Shown: in pieces, positions 15,426-22,593 of the stretch
How the letters are laid out: each line of letters starts with the position of its first letter
Position numbering within the stretch: the stretch's first letter is position 1
DNA from: a virus
Reading direction: 5' to 3' (one strand)
Virus record (IMG/VR): IMGVR_UViG_3300017963_000146
Coordinates: 1 to 38,939 of that record
DNA length: 38,939 bases
The notes under the pieces: generated by a model
Told to the model about the DNA's origin: nothing
Database searches by the model: none
What the model saw: only the letters and a program-made list of their open reading frames with translations
Program-made: the position numbers and the translations under genes

Positions 15426-17315
15426 TTACTCCTCCTCGGCAAACGGGCCAGTAGACTCTACTTGAGCCTCTGCCTCCGGGTTTCTCCTTGGCCCTGGGCG
15501 CTCTCCTCCATTACCACCCTCCATGGCTCCCATAGCTTTTTGGATTAGGTTTTGGACCTGTCCTTCGCGCCTACGTTGTTGTCTCTCCTCATCAGTCATA
15601 ATAATGGCCTCTTCCCGGATGCCGGAGTTTTTCACGATCTCTCCTAGTAGCTTAGTCATCGAGTATTCGCGCTGAAACTCAGACATTAGCTGTGGTGAGT
15701 CACCGATAATGCCGAGCAGCTGGACCAACTTTTGGAACTCTCTGAGCCTTGCGATAAAGCTGGACAGGCCTCTTACACGCACCTTGCCTGCAAACGCGCC
15801 TCTAGCAAACCTTTCCTCTGGGGACATCTGAGAAAGAACGTTTGCTGCTTCCTCACCAATTAGGGCTACTACTTCCCTGTTAAGAAAGTACTCTGATCGG
15901 ACATTTTGAAGGATCTCTAGCCAGCACTTTTCGAGTAGGGGGACAATCGCCTTGTCCTCTAAAATTCGCAACAACCCACCGAAGATGCCGGCTAGAGCAC
16001 CCTCCGCACGGTTGATGGAGGTAGCTTTCACGCCTGGGGCAGGAAGTTGTCCTAAACGCAATTCATTGCTGAAGGCTGCCTCATCACCATGGTTTCGTAT
16101 AACCTCTAGCATTGCCATAGAGTCTCTTGGAACGCGTCCTGTTGAGACCGTATTAAGCACAGGAACCCCTGCTGGTAGCGACGAATTGGTGAGCAGAGTG
16201 GTACCAGGTGGGATACGATCAGACACTTGCGAACGATCCTCAAGGCCATCCACGTTGAGTTGGGTAATATTGTTGGCCTCGTTCATTGCCCCATCCTCAA
16301 GCAGGGACATTAGCTCGTTATAGGTCTTGTTCATCTGTGCTGGTGCGTCCATGATTGCCTTGCCATGAACGCTCTTAGGTATGTCAATCAAGGCCGCTCG
16401 CACAAATGGTGACTCGCCATCCCATCTTGGGTTTTTCTCGGGTGGCCTAATTAGGTACTTATCGTTGGCTATAGCGCAAACCACGTTTTTCTCTTTGGCG
16501 CGTCCAGTACCCATGTCCAGCATGGTCCCCCAGAACTCCCTGACTGTTACGGGCTTCCTGTACTTTAAACGCCCAACCTCTGGCTCGTTCTTGTGTTGCT
16601 CTTTAGCCCTCTCCTCTTCCTCTCGGACAAACTCATCTTGGATGGACTCTATGACCTTCATGTCATAGACGCCCTCATCTTCAGCTGTCTCAATAAGGTC
16701 ATGGAGGTCACGTGTAACGCTATGGATCTCGAATAGTGGTCTGCCGCCAGGGTTTGGCGTTGGGTCAGTATCGAAGTCCTCAAATGGAATAACGTCGACA
16801 AACAGCTTCCACATTTTGAAGTGGTCTTTTTTGACCTTAACTTTAGGCTGAACAACGCCCTGAACCTCGACCACAGGGTTGCCACGTTCGGCCTTAAATC
16901 TAGGTACCCCATGAATCAGTGAGCCAACCTTGAGTGTCCCACAGCTCTCAAGCCCCATATATTTAGACATCTCGGCTATGACAGAGATGATGTCGGCGTT
17001 AAAGAGCTCATACCCCAAGAGGATTTTAATCATATGTCGATTAAACAGGGGGTCAGGCTCACGGCCGTCATCAACGGTAAAAAAGTCATCATTGCCGGCA
17101 GTAAGTCCGGAGGCGATGGTAGTGACCAGCTGCTCCAGTTGCAGGGCCATACGTGGTATGAACTCGCGAGACTGACCTGGCTGTTTGTGCTCGTAATTCT
17201 GGAGGTGTTGATACATCCGCCAGTTGAAGTCATTCTTTTGGCGGCGCCTCTCTTTTTTCTCTTTGGAGTGCTCTATGTAAGAGAGGATTATGTTAACGTA
17301 TTCTTGGTCGGTCAT
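15426..17315 (-). CDS. Portal protein
   Basis: The protein is 629 aa from the ATG at 17315 (MTDQEYVNIILSYIE), chosen because GGAGG lies nine bases upstream. It has the features of podophage head-tail connectors. These are a helical N-terminus, a stem and wing region, AQMNKTYNELMSLLEDGAMNE, and the PAPGVKATSINRAEGALAGI segment of the crown/stem transition. A charged Glu/Arg-rich C-terminus follows. Length is close to other podophage portals. It forms the dodecameric DNA channel and docks the terminase, encoded about 200 bp upstream. Confidence 0.85.
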   Translation of the reverse strand: MTDQEYVNIILSYIEHSKEKKERRRQKNDFNWRMYQHLQNYEHKQPGQSREFIPRMALQLEQLVTTIASGLTAGNDDFFTVDDGREPDPLFNRHMIKILLGYELFNADIISVIAEMSKYMGLESCGTLKVGSLIHGVPRFKAERGNPVVEVQGVVQPKVKVKKDHFKMWKLFVDVIPFEDFDTDPTPNPGGRPLFEIHSVTRDLHDLIETAEDEGVYDMKVIESIQDEFVREEEERAKEQHKNEPEVGRLKYRKPVTVREFWGTMLDMGTGRAKEKNVVCAIANDKYLIRPPEKNPRWDGESPFVRAALIDIPKSVHGKAIMDAPAQMNKTYNELMSLLEDGAMNEANNITQLNVDGLEDRSQVSDRIPPGTTLLTNSSLPAGVPVLNTVSTGRVPRDSMAMLEVIRNHGDEAAFSNELRLGQLPAPGVKATSINRAEGALAGIFGGLLRILEDKAIVPLLEKCWLEILQNVRSEYFLNREVVALIGEEAANVLSQMSPEERFARGAFAGKVRVRGLSSFIARLREFQKLVQLLGIIGDSPQLMSEFQREYSMTKLLGEIVKNSGIREEAIIMTDEERQQRRREGQVQNLIQKAMGAMEGGNGGERPGPRRNPEAEAQVESTGPFAEEE

Positions 17316-17478
17316 CGCGTTCCTCCGGGGGCGGCCCAAACTCATACCGTGGCCCCTTCATAGAAGAACGCTCTTCTTCGTGCCCATATTGAGCGAGGCA
17401 CCAAACACAAACGCCGATTGTCCTGGTAAGATCCAGGAACCGGCCGCAGAACTTACAGGTCGGGTACTCTGGCCTCAC
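17293..17478 (-). CDS. Small zinc-ribbon protein
   Basis: The 61-aa protein starts with GTG and has CKFC near residue 8 and CVWC near 23, a small four-cysteine zinc ribbon, then a charged Pro-rich tail. The 3' end overlaps the portal start by 23 bp. It sits between terminase and portal genes just after a promoter-like element. No classical ribosome site is visible; a seven-codon upstream frame (MYGSVSP) ends in a GTGA overlap with it, which may allow coupled translation. Function unknown. Confidence 0.5.
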   Translation of the reverse strand: MRPEYPTCKFCGRFLDLTRTIGVCVWCLAQYGHEEERSSMKGPRYEFGPPPEERDDRPRIR

Positions 17479-17483
17479 GGAGA

Positions 17484-17503
17484 GACGCTACCATACATTA
17501 TAT
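17484..17503 (-). promoter_or_regulatory. Conserved promoter-like element upstream of the portal
   Basis: gacgctaccatacattatat matches the element at 12480-12499 with one difference. Leftward it reads TATAATGTATGGTAGCG. It lies in the 32-bp gap between terminase and the zinc-ribbon/portal genes. The shared bases extend past the -10 hexamer into the first transcribed bases, which implies a constraint beyond ordinary sigma70 recognition. Confidence 0.55.
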
Positions 17504-17510
17504 ATATGGG

Positions 17511-18842
17511 TCAATCGTGGCTAAATTCGTAGCGTGGTGCTTTAAGTTTCATTGGCCCTTGTCTCATTTGGCTTATTTTGCCTAATGCGAAGCAGGCCCC
17601 GAACTGAACTGTGTCGGCAAGGTGTGTATACTCGTTATCCTCTACATCAACGCCGCGTCGCTCTGTAGCTGATGCTTCGAACCGATAGCCTCCTTTGAAT
17701 CCAGAGCATATCATTTTGCACCTTTTATCCACAATTAGGGCTGGCTCCCCCTGTATGTTGCGGGAGAGAAAGTATTCTACTGCGGAGATCCGCTCTGCAA
17801 AGGAGTGTCGGCCTATCTTCAGGGTTATCCCGTGGCGCCGGTAGACGGACGCACACGTTAAGGACGCATCAGCTGTGGACCTTGTGGTGGCATATGGTTC
17901 GGACACGTCAATGATGTGTGGTACTCCAAAGTGGTCCAGGCTCTTTTGAAGGACAATAGGCGCAAATTGCTCTGCCCCTTTGCCAAACTCCATTATCTCG
18001 GGGGCAAGGATCCTTAGTTGTCCATTGACAATCTGCATAAACGAGCAGGCTGCATACATTCCGAAGTCATGACACCGTATCAGTGGAGCTCCTGCGGTAA
18101 ACTCGATGGGCTCCTGTGATATATGAAATTCTGGTGCGAATGATGGGTAGACGGCCCTATCTGATGACACAGAGCCCCATTCCCCATATAGGTATCGTTT
18201 CAGCTCCTCTGGGTTCTTGTAGGTGTCTTTGAGCTCGTCAATGTATCCATTGGGCAGGTTTTCGGCATTTTCAAAGGTATTATTGGAGAACAGCTCTCTG
18301 TCCTCGCGGTCTTTCTCTATGGGGTCCTCTACAAAAAACCTATAGAGCCAGTGTACGTCATCGGTGGGGTTAAATGCCATGAGTCCATATAGGGCAATCC
18401 CTTTACGGCGAAGGCGTGTTCGCAGGACTTTAAAGGTCTCCTCTGGAATCTCGTCAGCCTCGTCAAATGCGAAGTACCCGATCTCCCCAGACTCAAAGCT
18501 CTTGGGGTCCTTACAGTGGGAGAACTTGATACGCGATGGGTTGCTAGGGTCTTTGGAGCGTACTAGCCAAAAGAAGTGTCCCTCGTTCCTGTCTAGGATC
18601 AGCTCTTTTGGGTAATACTCCTCAAAGAATTGATAGGTGGTCTCCTTTAGGTCTCGGAAGTCTTTACGAGCTACGATGCCTCGGTTACCTGGGAACTCCC
18701 AGTTAAGGGCCATGACCTCCTCTACCAAGGCCCTTGTTTTCCCGCTTCCTTTAGATCCTTTGAAGCCTTTATATTTTCGGTTGCTTGAGTGGAATTTTAT
18801 TTGTGTTGGGTTCGGTTTGTAGTCGTGTTGAATTACAGTCAC
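17511..18842 (-). CDS. terL: Terminase large subunit (packaging ATPase and nuclease)
   Basis: The 443-aa protein has Walker A GSKGSGKT (residues 29-36), Walker B with YFAFDEADE (123-131) and the coupling motif MAFNPT (155-160). The nuclease half carries D259 in RCHDFG, D312 in HIIDVSE and D410 in HLADTVQ, the expected metal-binding acids. It packages DNA into the prohead and cuts it. It starts with GTG at 18842, within the end of a small zinc-ribbon gene. Length is typical. The small subunit candidate is 5 kb upstream rather than adjacent. Confidence 0.92.
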   Translation of the reverse strand: MTVIQHDYKPNPTQIKFHSSNRKYKGFKGSKGSGKTRALVEEVMALNWEFPGNRGIVARKDFRDLKETTYQFFEEYYPKELILDRNEGHFFWLVRSKDPSNPSRIKFSHCKDPKSFESGEIGYFAFDEADEIPEETFKVLRTRLRRKGIALYGLMAFNPTDDVHWLYRFFVEDPIEKDREDRELFSNNTFENAENLPNGYIDELKDTYKNPEELKRYLYGEWGSVSSDRAVYPSFAPEFHISQEPIEFTAGAPLIRCHDFGMYAACSFMQIVNGQLRILAPEIMEFGKGAEQFAPIVLQKSLDHFGVPHIIDVSEPYATTRSTADASLTCASVYRRHGITLKIGRHSFAERISAVEYFLSRNIQGEPALIVDKRCKMICSGFKGGYRFEASATERRGVDVEDNEYTHLADTVQFGACFALGKISQMRQGPMKLKAPRYEFSHD

Positions 18843-18963
18843 GCTTTAGCTCCTCACCGCACACTGGACAGCGTTGCATACTATCATAAACGCCCCGCGT
18901 CACCCCAAATGCAGTCATACAGCTATTGCATTGGAATTTGATGCGCTCATTAGGGTTGGCCAT
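18769..18963 (-). CDS. Small zinc-ribbon protein overlapping terL
   Basis: The 64-aa protein starts at the ATG at 18963 (MANPNERIKFQCNSCMTAFG), with AGGAGGTGCTGG upstream. It has CNSC near residue 12 and CPVC near 30, a four-cysteine zinc ribbon, then a polar tail. The last 74 bases overlap the terL start in another frame, and its first bases overlap the glycosyltransferase end. It is clearly translated as part of a packed operon. Its role is unknown; nucleic-acid binding in packaging is possible. Confidence 0.6.
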   Translation of the reverse strand: MANPNERIKFQCNSCMTAFGVTRGVYDSMQRCPVCGEELKRDCNSTRLQTEPNTNKIPLKQPKI

Positions 18964-20014
18964 CCAGCACCTCCTTATAGAAGTCTCTGATCTTATCATG
19001 CTGGGAGTCCATGGTGAAAAGGTGTCTAACCTCTCGCACATTGCGGCGCAGGTCATCTTTTTGGATTTTTTCAACGGCCATTGGCAGCTCGTTTAGGAAG
19101 TCGACACAGACTCCTGTATTGTGCTCATCAATGGTTTCTCTGAGTCTATGGTGGCGCCCAAGACATACAACTGGGATGCCTGCGGCATAATACTCATAGA
19201 GCTTGTTGGGATCAGCGAGGGACATATAGGGGCTAAACACTAGGCCTCCACACAGCCCCATTTTGGCCTCTGAAAACCGTTTAATCAGACTAATAGCGTC
19301 TGTTGGCGGGACGATATTGGCTTTACAGCTAGCATATGGCTCTGGGAGCGTTGTATAGCCAGAGAAGCAGGTAAGAGAGTAGCCCATGTTAACAATGGTC
19401 TCAAAGGTCTCATAGAAGTAGCGGTAGTGTCCTGGCTCTGGTCTTAGGGCTGTGGCCATGATGAAGTCTGGTCCTGTGGGCTCTTCCACTGGCTCTGGAA
19501 ACCAGTCGAGTGGAGCCCATGTCCTATACCAGGTTGTTGGAATGTCCCTACTGAGTTTGAGCTTAGCAAGGTCGAGGAGAAAGGGGTTAACACCGATTAT
19601 GGCATCGGCTAGTTCAAACGCCCTAGCCTCATCCTTTTTTTGGACCCCTTCCCGCAAAGAGTTTAGGTCATGGAGGTCCCATATTACTGGCTTTTTTGTC
19701 CTCTCCTTTAGCCTCTCGACTATCCAGTCGGGTTCGTTATGGGCTTGGTAAAGGTCTACTATGGAGTCCATCTCCTTTACGGCCTCATCGAGCTTGAGTA
19801 TTTTGGCTTCTATGCGTGGTTGGCCTGGCTCGGTTTTAATTGGGAGTGTTGAAGGCTCTATGATCTTCTCGAAGGGAGCAACGGTTTGTGATGCCCCTTG
19901 TTGGAAGCCTATCCTATAGGGGATGATCTCACCTCGCTTTTGCTGGACGTGGGCCAGCTTTAGGGTTCGTGGGCAGCGGTGAGCTCCTACATGGCAGACT
20001 CTAATTGGTTTCAT
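18950..20014 (-). CDS. GT4-like glycosyltransferase
   Basis: The 354-aa protein is near the usual length of a GT-B glycosyltransferase. The clearest signature is the C-terminal DPNKLYEYYAAGIPVV near residues 275-290, the E-x7-E-like nucleotide-sugar motif of GT4 enzymes. Before it come a Rossmann-type half and a hinge (ALRPEPGHYRYFYETFETI). The N-terminal MKPIRVCHVGAHRCPRTLKL replaces the usual glycine-rich loop. It would move a sugar to an unknown acceptor such as a host glycan, a virion protein or DNA. The gene is unusual between early accessory genes and the terminase and may be a transferred cargo gene. Confidence 0.75.
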   Translation of the reverse strand: MKPIRVCHVGAHRCPRTLKLAHVQQKRGEIIPYRIGFQQGASQTVAPFEKIIEPSTLPIKTEPGQPRIEAKILKLDEAVKEMDSIVDLYQAHNEPDWIVERLKERTKKPVIWDLHDLNSLREGVQKKDEARAFELADAIIGVNPFLLDLAKLKLSRDIPTTWYRTWAPLDWFPEPVEEPTGPDFIMATALRPEPGHYRYFYETFETIVNMGYSLTCFSGYTTLPEPYASCKANIVPPTDAISLIKRFSEAKMGLCGGLVFSPYMSLADPNKLYEYYAAGIPVVCLGRHHRLRETIDEHNTGVCVDFLNELPMAVEKIQKDDLRRNVREVRHLFTMDSQHDKIRDFYKEVLDGQP

Positions 20015-20067
20015 TGTGTTCCTTTATCCCCCACACGGACGACCACTTCCCTAGTCATCATCCCCAT
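20011..20067 (-). CDS. Possible 18-aa coupling peptide
   Basis: A tiny frame (MGMMTREVVVRVGDKGTQ) has GAGG seven bases before its ATG and an ATGA overlap with the glycosyltransferase start. It may serve to couple translation through the upstream inverted repeat. No function can be read from the peptide. Confidence 0.35.
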   Translation of the reverse strand: MGMMTREVVVRVGDKGTQ

Positions 20068-20095
20068 GAATTAACCTCGCGGCCGTCCATGTGGG
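20030..20095. repeat. Inverted repeat upstream of the glycosyltransferase gene
   Basis: CCCACACGGACG (20030-20041) and CGTCCATGTGGG (20084-20095) are complementary at 11 of 12 positions. In a leftward message they would form a stem with a 42-base loop just before the glycosyltransferase start. There is no T run after it, so control of translation is more likely than termination. Confidence 0.5.
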
Positions 20096-20100
20096 TTTGA

Positions 20101-20184
20101 TTACCATGACCCCGACCACGCCCCAGACGCCGACCGCGACCACGACCTCGACCCCGAAGTGTAATATCCAGGCAACCTAATCAT
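20101..20184 (-). CDS. Possible 27-aa Ser/Arg/Trp-rich peptide
   Basis: MIRLPGYYTS leads into an alternating Gly-Ser-Arg-Ser-Trp repeat of about 17 residues and a stop. AAAGAG lies about five bases before the ATG. The DNA is a degenerate 6-bp repeat (GGTCGC/GGTCGT type). The peptide resembles the neighbouring 29-aa frame (20207-20296), which has the same alternating Ser pattern. Either a real pair of tiny proteins or a low-complexity tract that happens to be open. Confidence 0.35.
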   Translation of the reverse strand: MIRLPGYYTSGSRSWSRSASGAWSGSW

Positions 20185-20206
20185 TTTTGCTCTTTTCGTT
20201 GTAGGT

Positions 20207-20296
20207 TCAATGGCTCCAGATCTCGCCCCAGATCCAGCTCCTGCTCCAGCTCCCGCTCCTGCTCCTGCTCCCGATTTCTAACATCGCAATTTTCAT
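20207..20296 (-). CDS. Possible 29-aa Ser/Arg/Trp-rich peptide
   Basis: The frame starts at an ATGA overlap with the stop of the 113-aa gene upstream. It reads MKIAMLEIG followed by alternating Ser with Arg, Gly or Trp (SRSRSGSWSRSW), then WGEIWSH. The overlap supports translation. Its DNA is a run of imperfect GGAGCA hexamers. The shared alternating-Ser composition with the next frame is notable. Confidence 0.4.
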   Translation of the reverse strand: MKIAMLEIGSRSRSGSWSRSWIWGEIWSH

Positions 20297-20634
20297 TTCT
20301 GTTTTATGGGTAGTGGATGAACCCACGGGAACGCATCGGTAACGGAGTCGAGATTAATCAGCGCCCTGCCTACTGGCTCAACTTCATTTAGCTCACCATC
20401 CTTGATGGCGTTCATAAATCTGCCAGAGTCGGCAACCCAAGACGCGTCCTCCAGTTCGTAAAAGTTGCCAATGCGTTTTTTGACTCTACCAACCAAGTGG
20501 TATGTCACGGTACGGAAAAACCACTTTTCTCCAACGAGGTCATCGAGGCTTGTTAGGTCTTTCATGCACTCCTCACCTAGTTGGTCTTTGATGTTCTCGT
20601 AAGTCTCTTCACTAATCTCTATTGTCCTTTTCAT
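20293..20634 (-). CDS. Hypothetical early protein
   Basis: The 113-aa product starts at the ATG at 20634 (MKRTIEISEETYENIKDQLG). AAGGAG lies upstream; a longer start 129 bases earlier would overlap another gene without a ribosome site. The opening resembles a ribbon-helix type strand (TIEISEETYENI), often seen in small phage proteins with a DNA-binding or structural start. The remainder is mixed alpha/beta (GEKWFFRTVTYHLVGRVKKR). Unknown function; it follows an Ea22-like gene in the accessory cluster. Confidence 0.6.
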   Translation of the reverse strand: MKRTIEISEETYENIKDQLGEECMKDLTSLDDLVGEKWFFRTVTYHLVGRVKKRIGNFYELEDASWVADSGRFMNAIKDGELNEVEPVGRALINLDSVTDAFPWVHPLPIKQK

Positions 20635-20668
20635 CGACTTTCTCCTTTTCGTGAACTTTTGGAGTTTG

Positions 20669-20935
20669 TCAGTCATCCATGCCCCCACTACAATATATGC
20701 AAGGTGCTTTCCGTGTCTCCTCAACAAGCCTTTCGAGCTTTTCAATATACTCAATGAGTTCAAGTATCGTTTCAGGACTTACTTTGGCGATATAATGCTG
20801 GTCTACCATGTCTCCTATCTTATCGGGGAAACTTCCTGGCTTATACCAATCTTCCCAACTAGCGTTGACCTGTTTACCAAGAGAAATTGCGTCTGTTGCC
20901 AACCTCTTCAGCTCTTCAATCTGTGGGAGTTTCAT
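20669..20935 (-). CDS. Ea22-like small phage protein
   Basis: The 88-aa helical protein has the features of the Ea22/Ead-like small early proteins of lambdoid phages. These include repeated helix phrases, VSPETILELIEYIEKLERLV (residues 52-71), and a CIYC tail near 79-82. The family function is unknown; it is often variable early cargo. It overlaps the 3' end of the Ala-Tyr repeat gene by 20 bp. The assignment rests on the SPETIL-L-E-I-L-L pattern. Confidence 0.55.
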   Translation of the reverse strand: MKLPQIEELKRLATDAISLGKQVNASWEDWYKPGSFPDKIGDMVDQHYIAKVSPETILELIEYIEKLERLVEETRKAPCIYCSGGMDD

Positions 20936-21491
20936 CGCTTTCCTCCGGCGGTTCTGGGTAAAACTCTCTGACTATATCTGCACACTGTTTCAAAACTTCT
21001 TTCTTTGCGGCGGCGTAGGAGGAGGCGGCGTAGGAGGAGGCGGCGGCGTAGTAGGCGGCGCAGGAGGAGGCGGCGTAGGAGGCGTAGTAGGCGGCGTAGG
21101 AGGCGTAGGCGGAGGCGTAGGCGGCGTAGGAGGCGTAGGCGTTGTAGGAGGCGGCGTAGGTGTTGTAGGCGGCTGAGACGCATTTTTTAACATCCTTAAG
21201 CGTCACAGACTCATCCCCAAGAGCCCACTGCTCTGCTATGACTATAGCCTGTTCTGCTCTATCATCGTCTGTATATGGCAGAGCCAGCCTGGCACATTGA
21301 CAAGCAGCTAGAGTTAATTTCTTGCGGCTATCACTACCTGGTTTACCTGCCATCTTCCCGGCGTACCAGAGTAACCAGTCTCCTCTGTCACAGACGTTCC
21401 ATGCTTCCTCTATCGTTTTATAGTTGGCTGCCCACTTGATCGCCTCTTGACATACTCCGATGCATTTTAAGTCATCTATAAAGCTGCTCAT
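20916..21491 (-). CDS. Imm5-like putative immunity-type protein with Ala/Tyr/Ser repeat
   Basis: The 191-aa protein has a folded N-terminal part (residues 1-105). It contains KTIEEAWNVCDRGDWLLWYAG and KKLTLAACQCARLALPYTDDD, phrases I associate with the Imm5-like putative immunity family found in bacteria and phages. A roughly 58-residue run of Ala, Tyr and Ser follows (near 106-165), then an acidic tail. Such Ala-rich helices occur at this position in the family. The start ATG overlaps the preceding membrane peptide (ATGA). It may protect against a toxin or act in phage-phage exclusion; this is inference from the family name only. Confidence 0.6.
   Translation of the reverse strand: MSSFIDDLKCIGVCQEAIKWAANYKTIEEAWNVCDRGDWLLWYAGKMAGKPGSDSRKKLTLAACQCARLALPYTDDDRAEQAIVIAEQWALGDESVTLKDVKKCVSAAYNTYAASYNAYASYAAYASAYASYAAYYASYAASSCAAYYAAASSYAASSYAAAKKEVLKQCADIVREFYPEPPEESDETPTD
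21002..21176. repeat. GCC/TCC/TAC-codon low-complexity tract
   Basis: The DNA is made almost only of the triplets ggc, gga and gta (plus strand), encoding Ala, Ser and Tyr on the minus strand. The units are irregular, with no fixed period beyond three. It is coding and in frame; the spurious open frames in it read as poly-Arg, poly-Pro or poly-Gly. Confidence 0.85.
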
Positions 21492-21625
21492 CTCTTCATC
21501 CTATCAATGCAAAAGATCACGATCCCGACAGCCAGCGCGGCGCCGTAAAGGACCAGCAAAACCTTAGCCTCTACGACAATCGAAAGTACAAGTAGCGTCA
21601 CCGCAGTTACAATTACCCAAGTCAT
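21488..21625 (-). CDS. Small membrane peptide
   Basis: The 45-aa frame, from ATG at 21625, is almost entirely hydrophobic (MTWVIVTAVTLLVLSIVVEA then a second span to LAVGIVIFCI) with a DRMKR tail. ATGA overlaps join it to both neighbours, which strongly supports translation. Two membrane passes are likely. No known function; small membrane peptides in such early clusters sometimes act in exclusion or host takeover. Confidence 0.6.
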   Translation of the reverse strand: MTWVIVTAVTLLVLSIVVEAKVLLVLYGAALAVGIVIFCIDRMKR

Positions 21626-22020
21626 GCTATCCTCTGCTTCTTTCTAAACGGCCTGTTCTCGGAGTGCATCAGCGCTTCAACCCAGGGGATCTCGTGCTTG
21701 CTACAGGTGTTAAGCGCGGTGGTTAACGGGTATGTTACTTGGTCTGCCAGTTTCTCTCCGGTAGCTACAGCTAGAGATCCTATGCAGGCTCCCAGGTAGT
21801 AGATAGCTGGTAGTGCAGCTATGAGAGCCATTTTCTCTGCGGCGATACCTGCCCCGAATACCTCAGCTACAGTAGCTCCTTTGCCCAGTTTCCCTATAAG
21901 GGAGACAGCCATCTTGAGTGTGGCCAGTGTGGCTGCGAGCGTGGCGAACAGTTCCTTTGGTGCCGGTAGACCAAGGGCTTGCATGTTAGCTCTGAACTTA
22001 TCGTGGAATGTTTTGTTCAC
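21622..22020 (-). CDS. Membrane protein of unknown function
   Basis: The 132-aa product starts with GTG at 22020, overlapping the upstream stop (GTGA). Hydrophobic stretches lie at about residues 24-45, 55-72 and 73-90 (ALPAIYYLGACIGSLAVATG). The ends are polar and basic. There are Ala/Gly-rich helix phrases but no enzyme motif. It could be an integral membrane protein of host interaction or exclusion. Family not recognised. Confidence 0.6.
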   Translation of the reverse strand: MNKTFHDKFRANMQALGLPAPKELFATLAATLATLKMAVSLIGKLGKGATVAEVFGAGIAAEKMALIAALPAIYYLGACIGSLAVATGEKLADQVTYPLTTALNTCSKHEIPWVEALMHSENRPFRKKQRIA

Positions 22021-22145
22021 AAATTACTTTCCTCTCTATTTGGGTATTCCTTCGTATCTTCAGGACACCACGACCAAGCTTCATGGTCTGCCATCTCCCC
22101 ACGCGCCTTTTTCAACTTCCTTACCATGCTCATGATTGATGCCAT
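22017..22145 (-). CDS. Small protein of the accessory cluster
   Basis: The 42-aa frame MASIMSMVRKLKKARGEMAD and onward has a basic helix, then a Trp-rich segment (HEAWSWCPED) and an acidic end. It is linked upstream by TGATG and downstream by GTGA overlaps, so it belongs to a chain of coupled small genes. Function unknown. Confidence 0.5.
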   Translation of the reverse strand: MASIMSMVRKLKKARGEMADHEAWSWCPEDTKEYPNREESNL

Positions 22146-22318
22146 CACTTCTCTCCGCTGAGTATCTTACGGACATCCTCTATGGCCATCTGTGCTGGCT
22201 CTGGTCCGTTCTCGTGGTCGTAGGTTTCGTCTGCATAATATTCCAGTGTTTTCACAAGGACCATGACTGCTTTCCTGTATCTCGCTACTCGTTCTTGGAT
22301 TGCTTCTAGCTCAGTCAT
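22145..22318 (-). CDS. Small helical protein, first gene of the coupled accessory chain
   Basis: The 57-aa frame starts MTELEAIQERVARYRKAVMV after a strong GGAGGCAAT ribosome site. It is helical and acidic (LEYYADETYDHENGPEPA, MAIEDVRKILSGEK). It resembles small helix-rich proteins seen in many phage early regions. Downstream are five genes joined by 4-5-bp or longer overlaps. Unknown function. Confidence 0.6.
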   Translation of the reverse strand: MTELEAIQERVARYRKAVMVLVKTLEYYADETYDHENGPEPAQMAIEDVRKILSGEK

Positions 22319-22535
22319 ATTGCCTCCATTTAATGCAGTGGGCGGCGGTTGTTCCCTTTGGTTATCCTTTTCCGGCCATCATTCAGGGCGAGCTATTTCC
22401 CCTTTTCGCCTGCTAAGGACCGCCCACCAATAATTGCCTCCATTATTAAAGCGTTCGCCGTTTTCCTTTAGTAGTGCAGATCGTTATTAAAGCTTTTTGT
22501 TGTCTCCAAGGGGGCAGTTTCCAAGGTGTTAGGGT
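22319..22535 (-). other. Gene-free leader with repeats
   Basis: No convincing gene is present. ATTGCCTCCATT occurs twice, at 22319-22330 (the ribosome site of the next gene) and at 22433-22444. Between them GTGGGCGG (22338-22345) and CCGCCCAC (22420-22427) form an eight-base perfect inverted repeat. TTATTAAAGC occurs twice, at 22443-22452 and 22484-22493. The second ribosome-site copy is followed only by very short frames, so this could be a remnant gene, a leader or part of an origin. Confidence 0.5.
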
Positions 22536-22554
22536 TTTCATTTCTTAAATGAAA
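22536..22554. promoter_or_regulatory. Palindromic operator candidate
   Basis: TTTCATTT-CTT-AAATGAAA is a perfect eight-base inverted repeat with a three-base centre. It is AT rich and lies in a gene-free leader 258 bp downstream of an HTH gene, the form expected of a dimeric repressor site. Confidence 0.5.
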
Positions 22555-22593
22555 GTTAAACTCAGTCACCGCCCCCAAGGACTTAGTGTTGTA

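Noticed and set aside
20212-20280. Plus-strand Ala-Pro repeat peptide frame
   Set aside because: It is a 22-codon frame in hexamer repeats, lies against the direction of all neighbours, and has no good ribosome site.
21002-21193. Open frames of poly-Arg, poly-Pro and poly-Gly/Val in the GCC-type tract, and a possible CRISPR-like or tandem repeat array
   Set aside because: They are frame shadows of the Ala/Tyr/Ser run of the minus-strand protein. Units are irregular triplets with no spacers.
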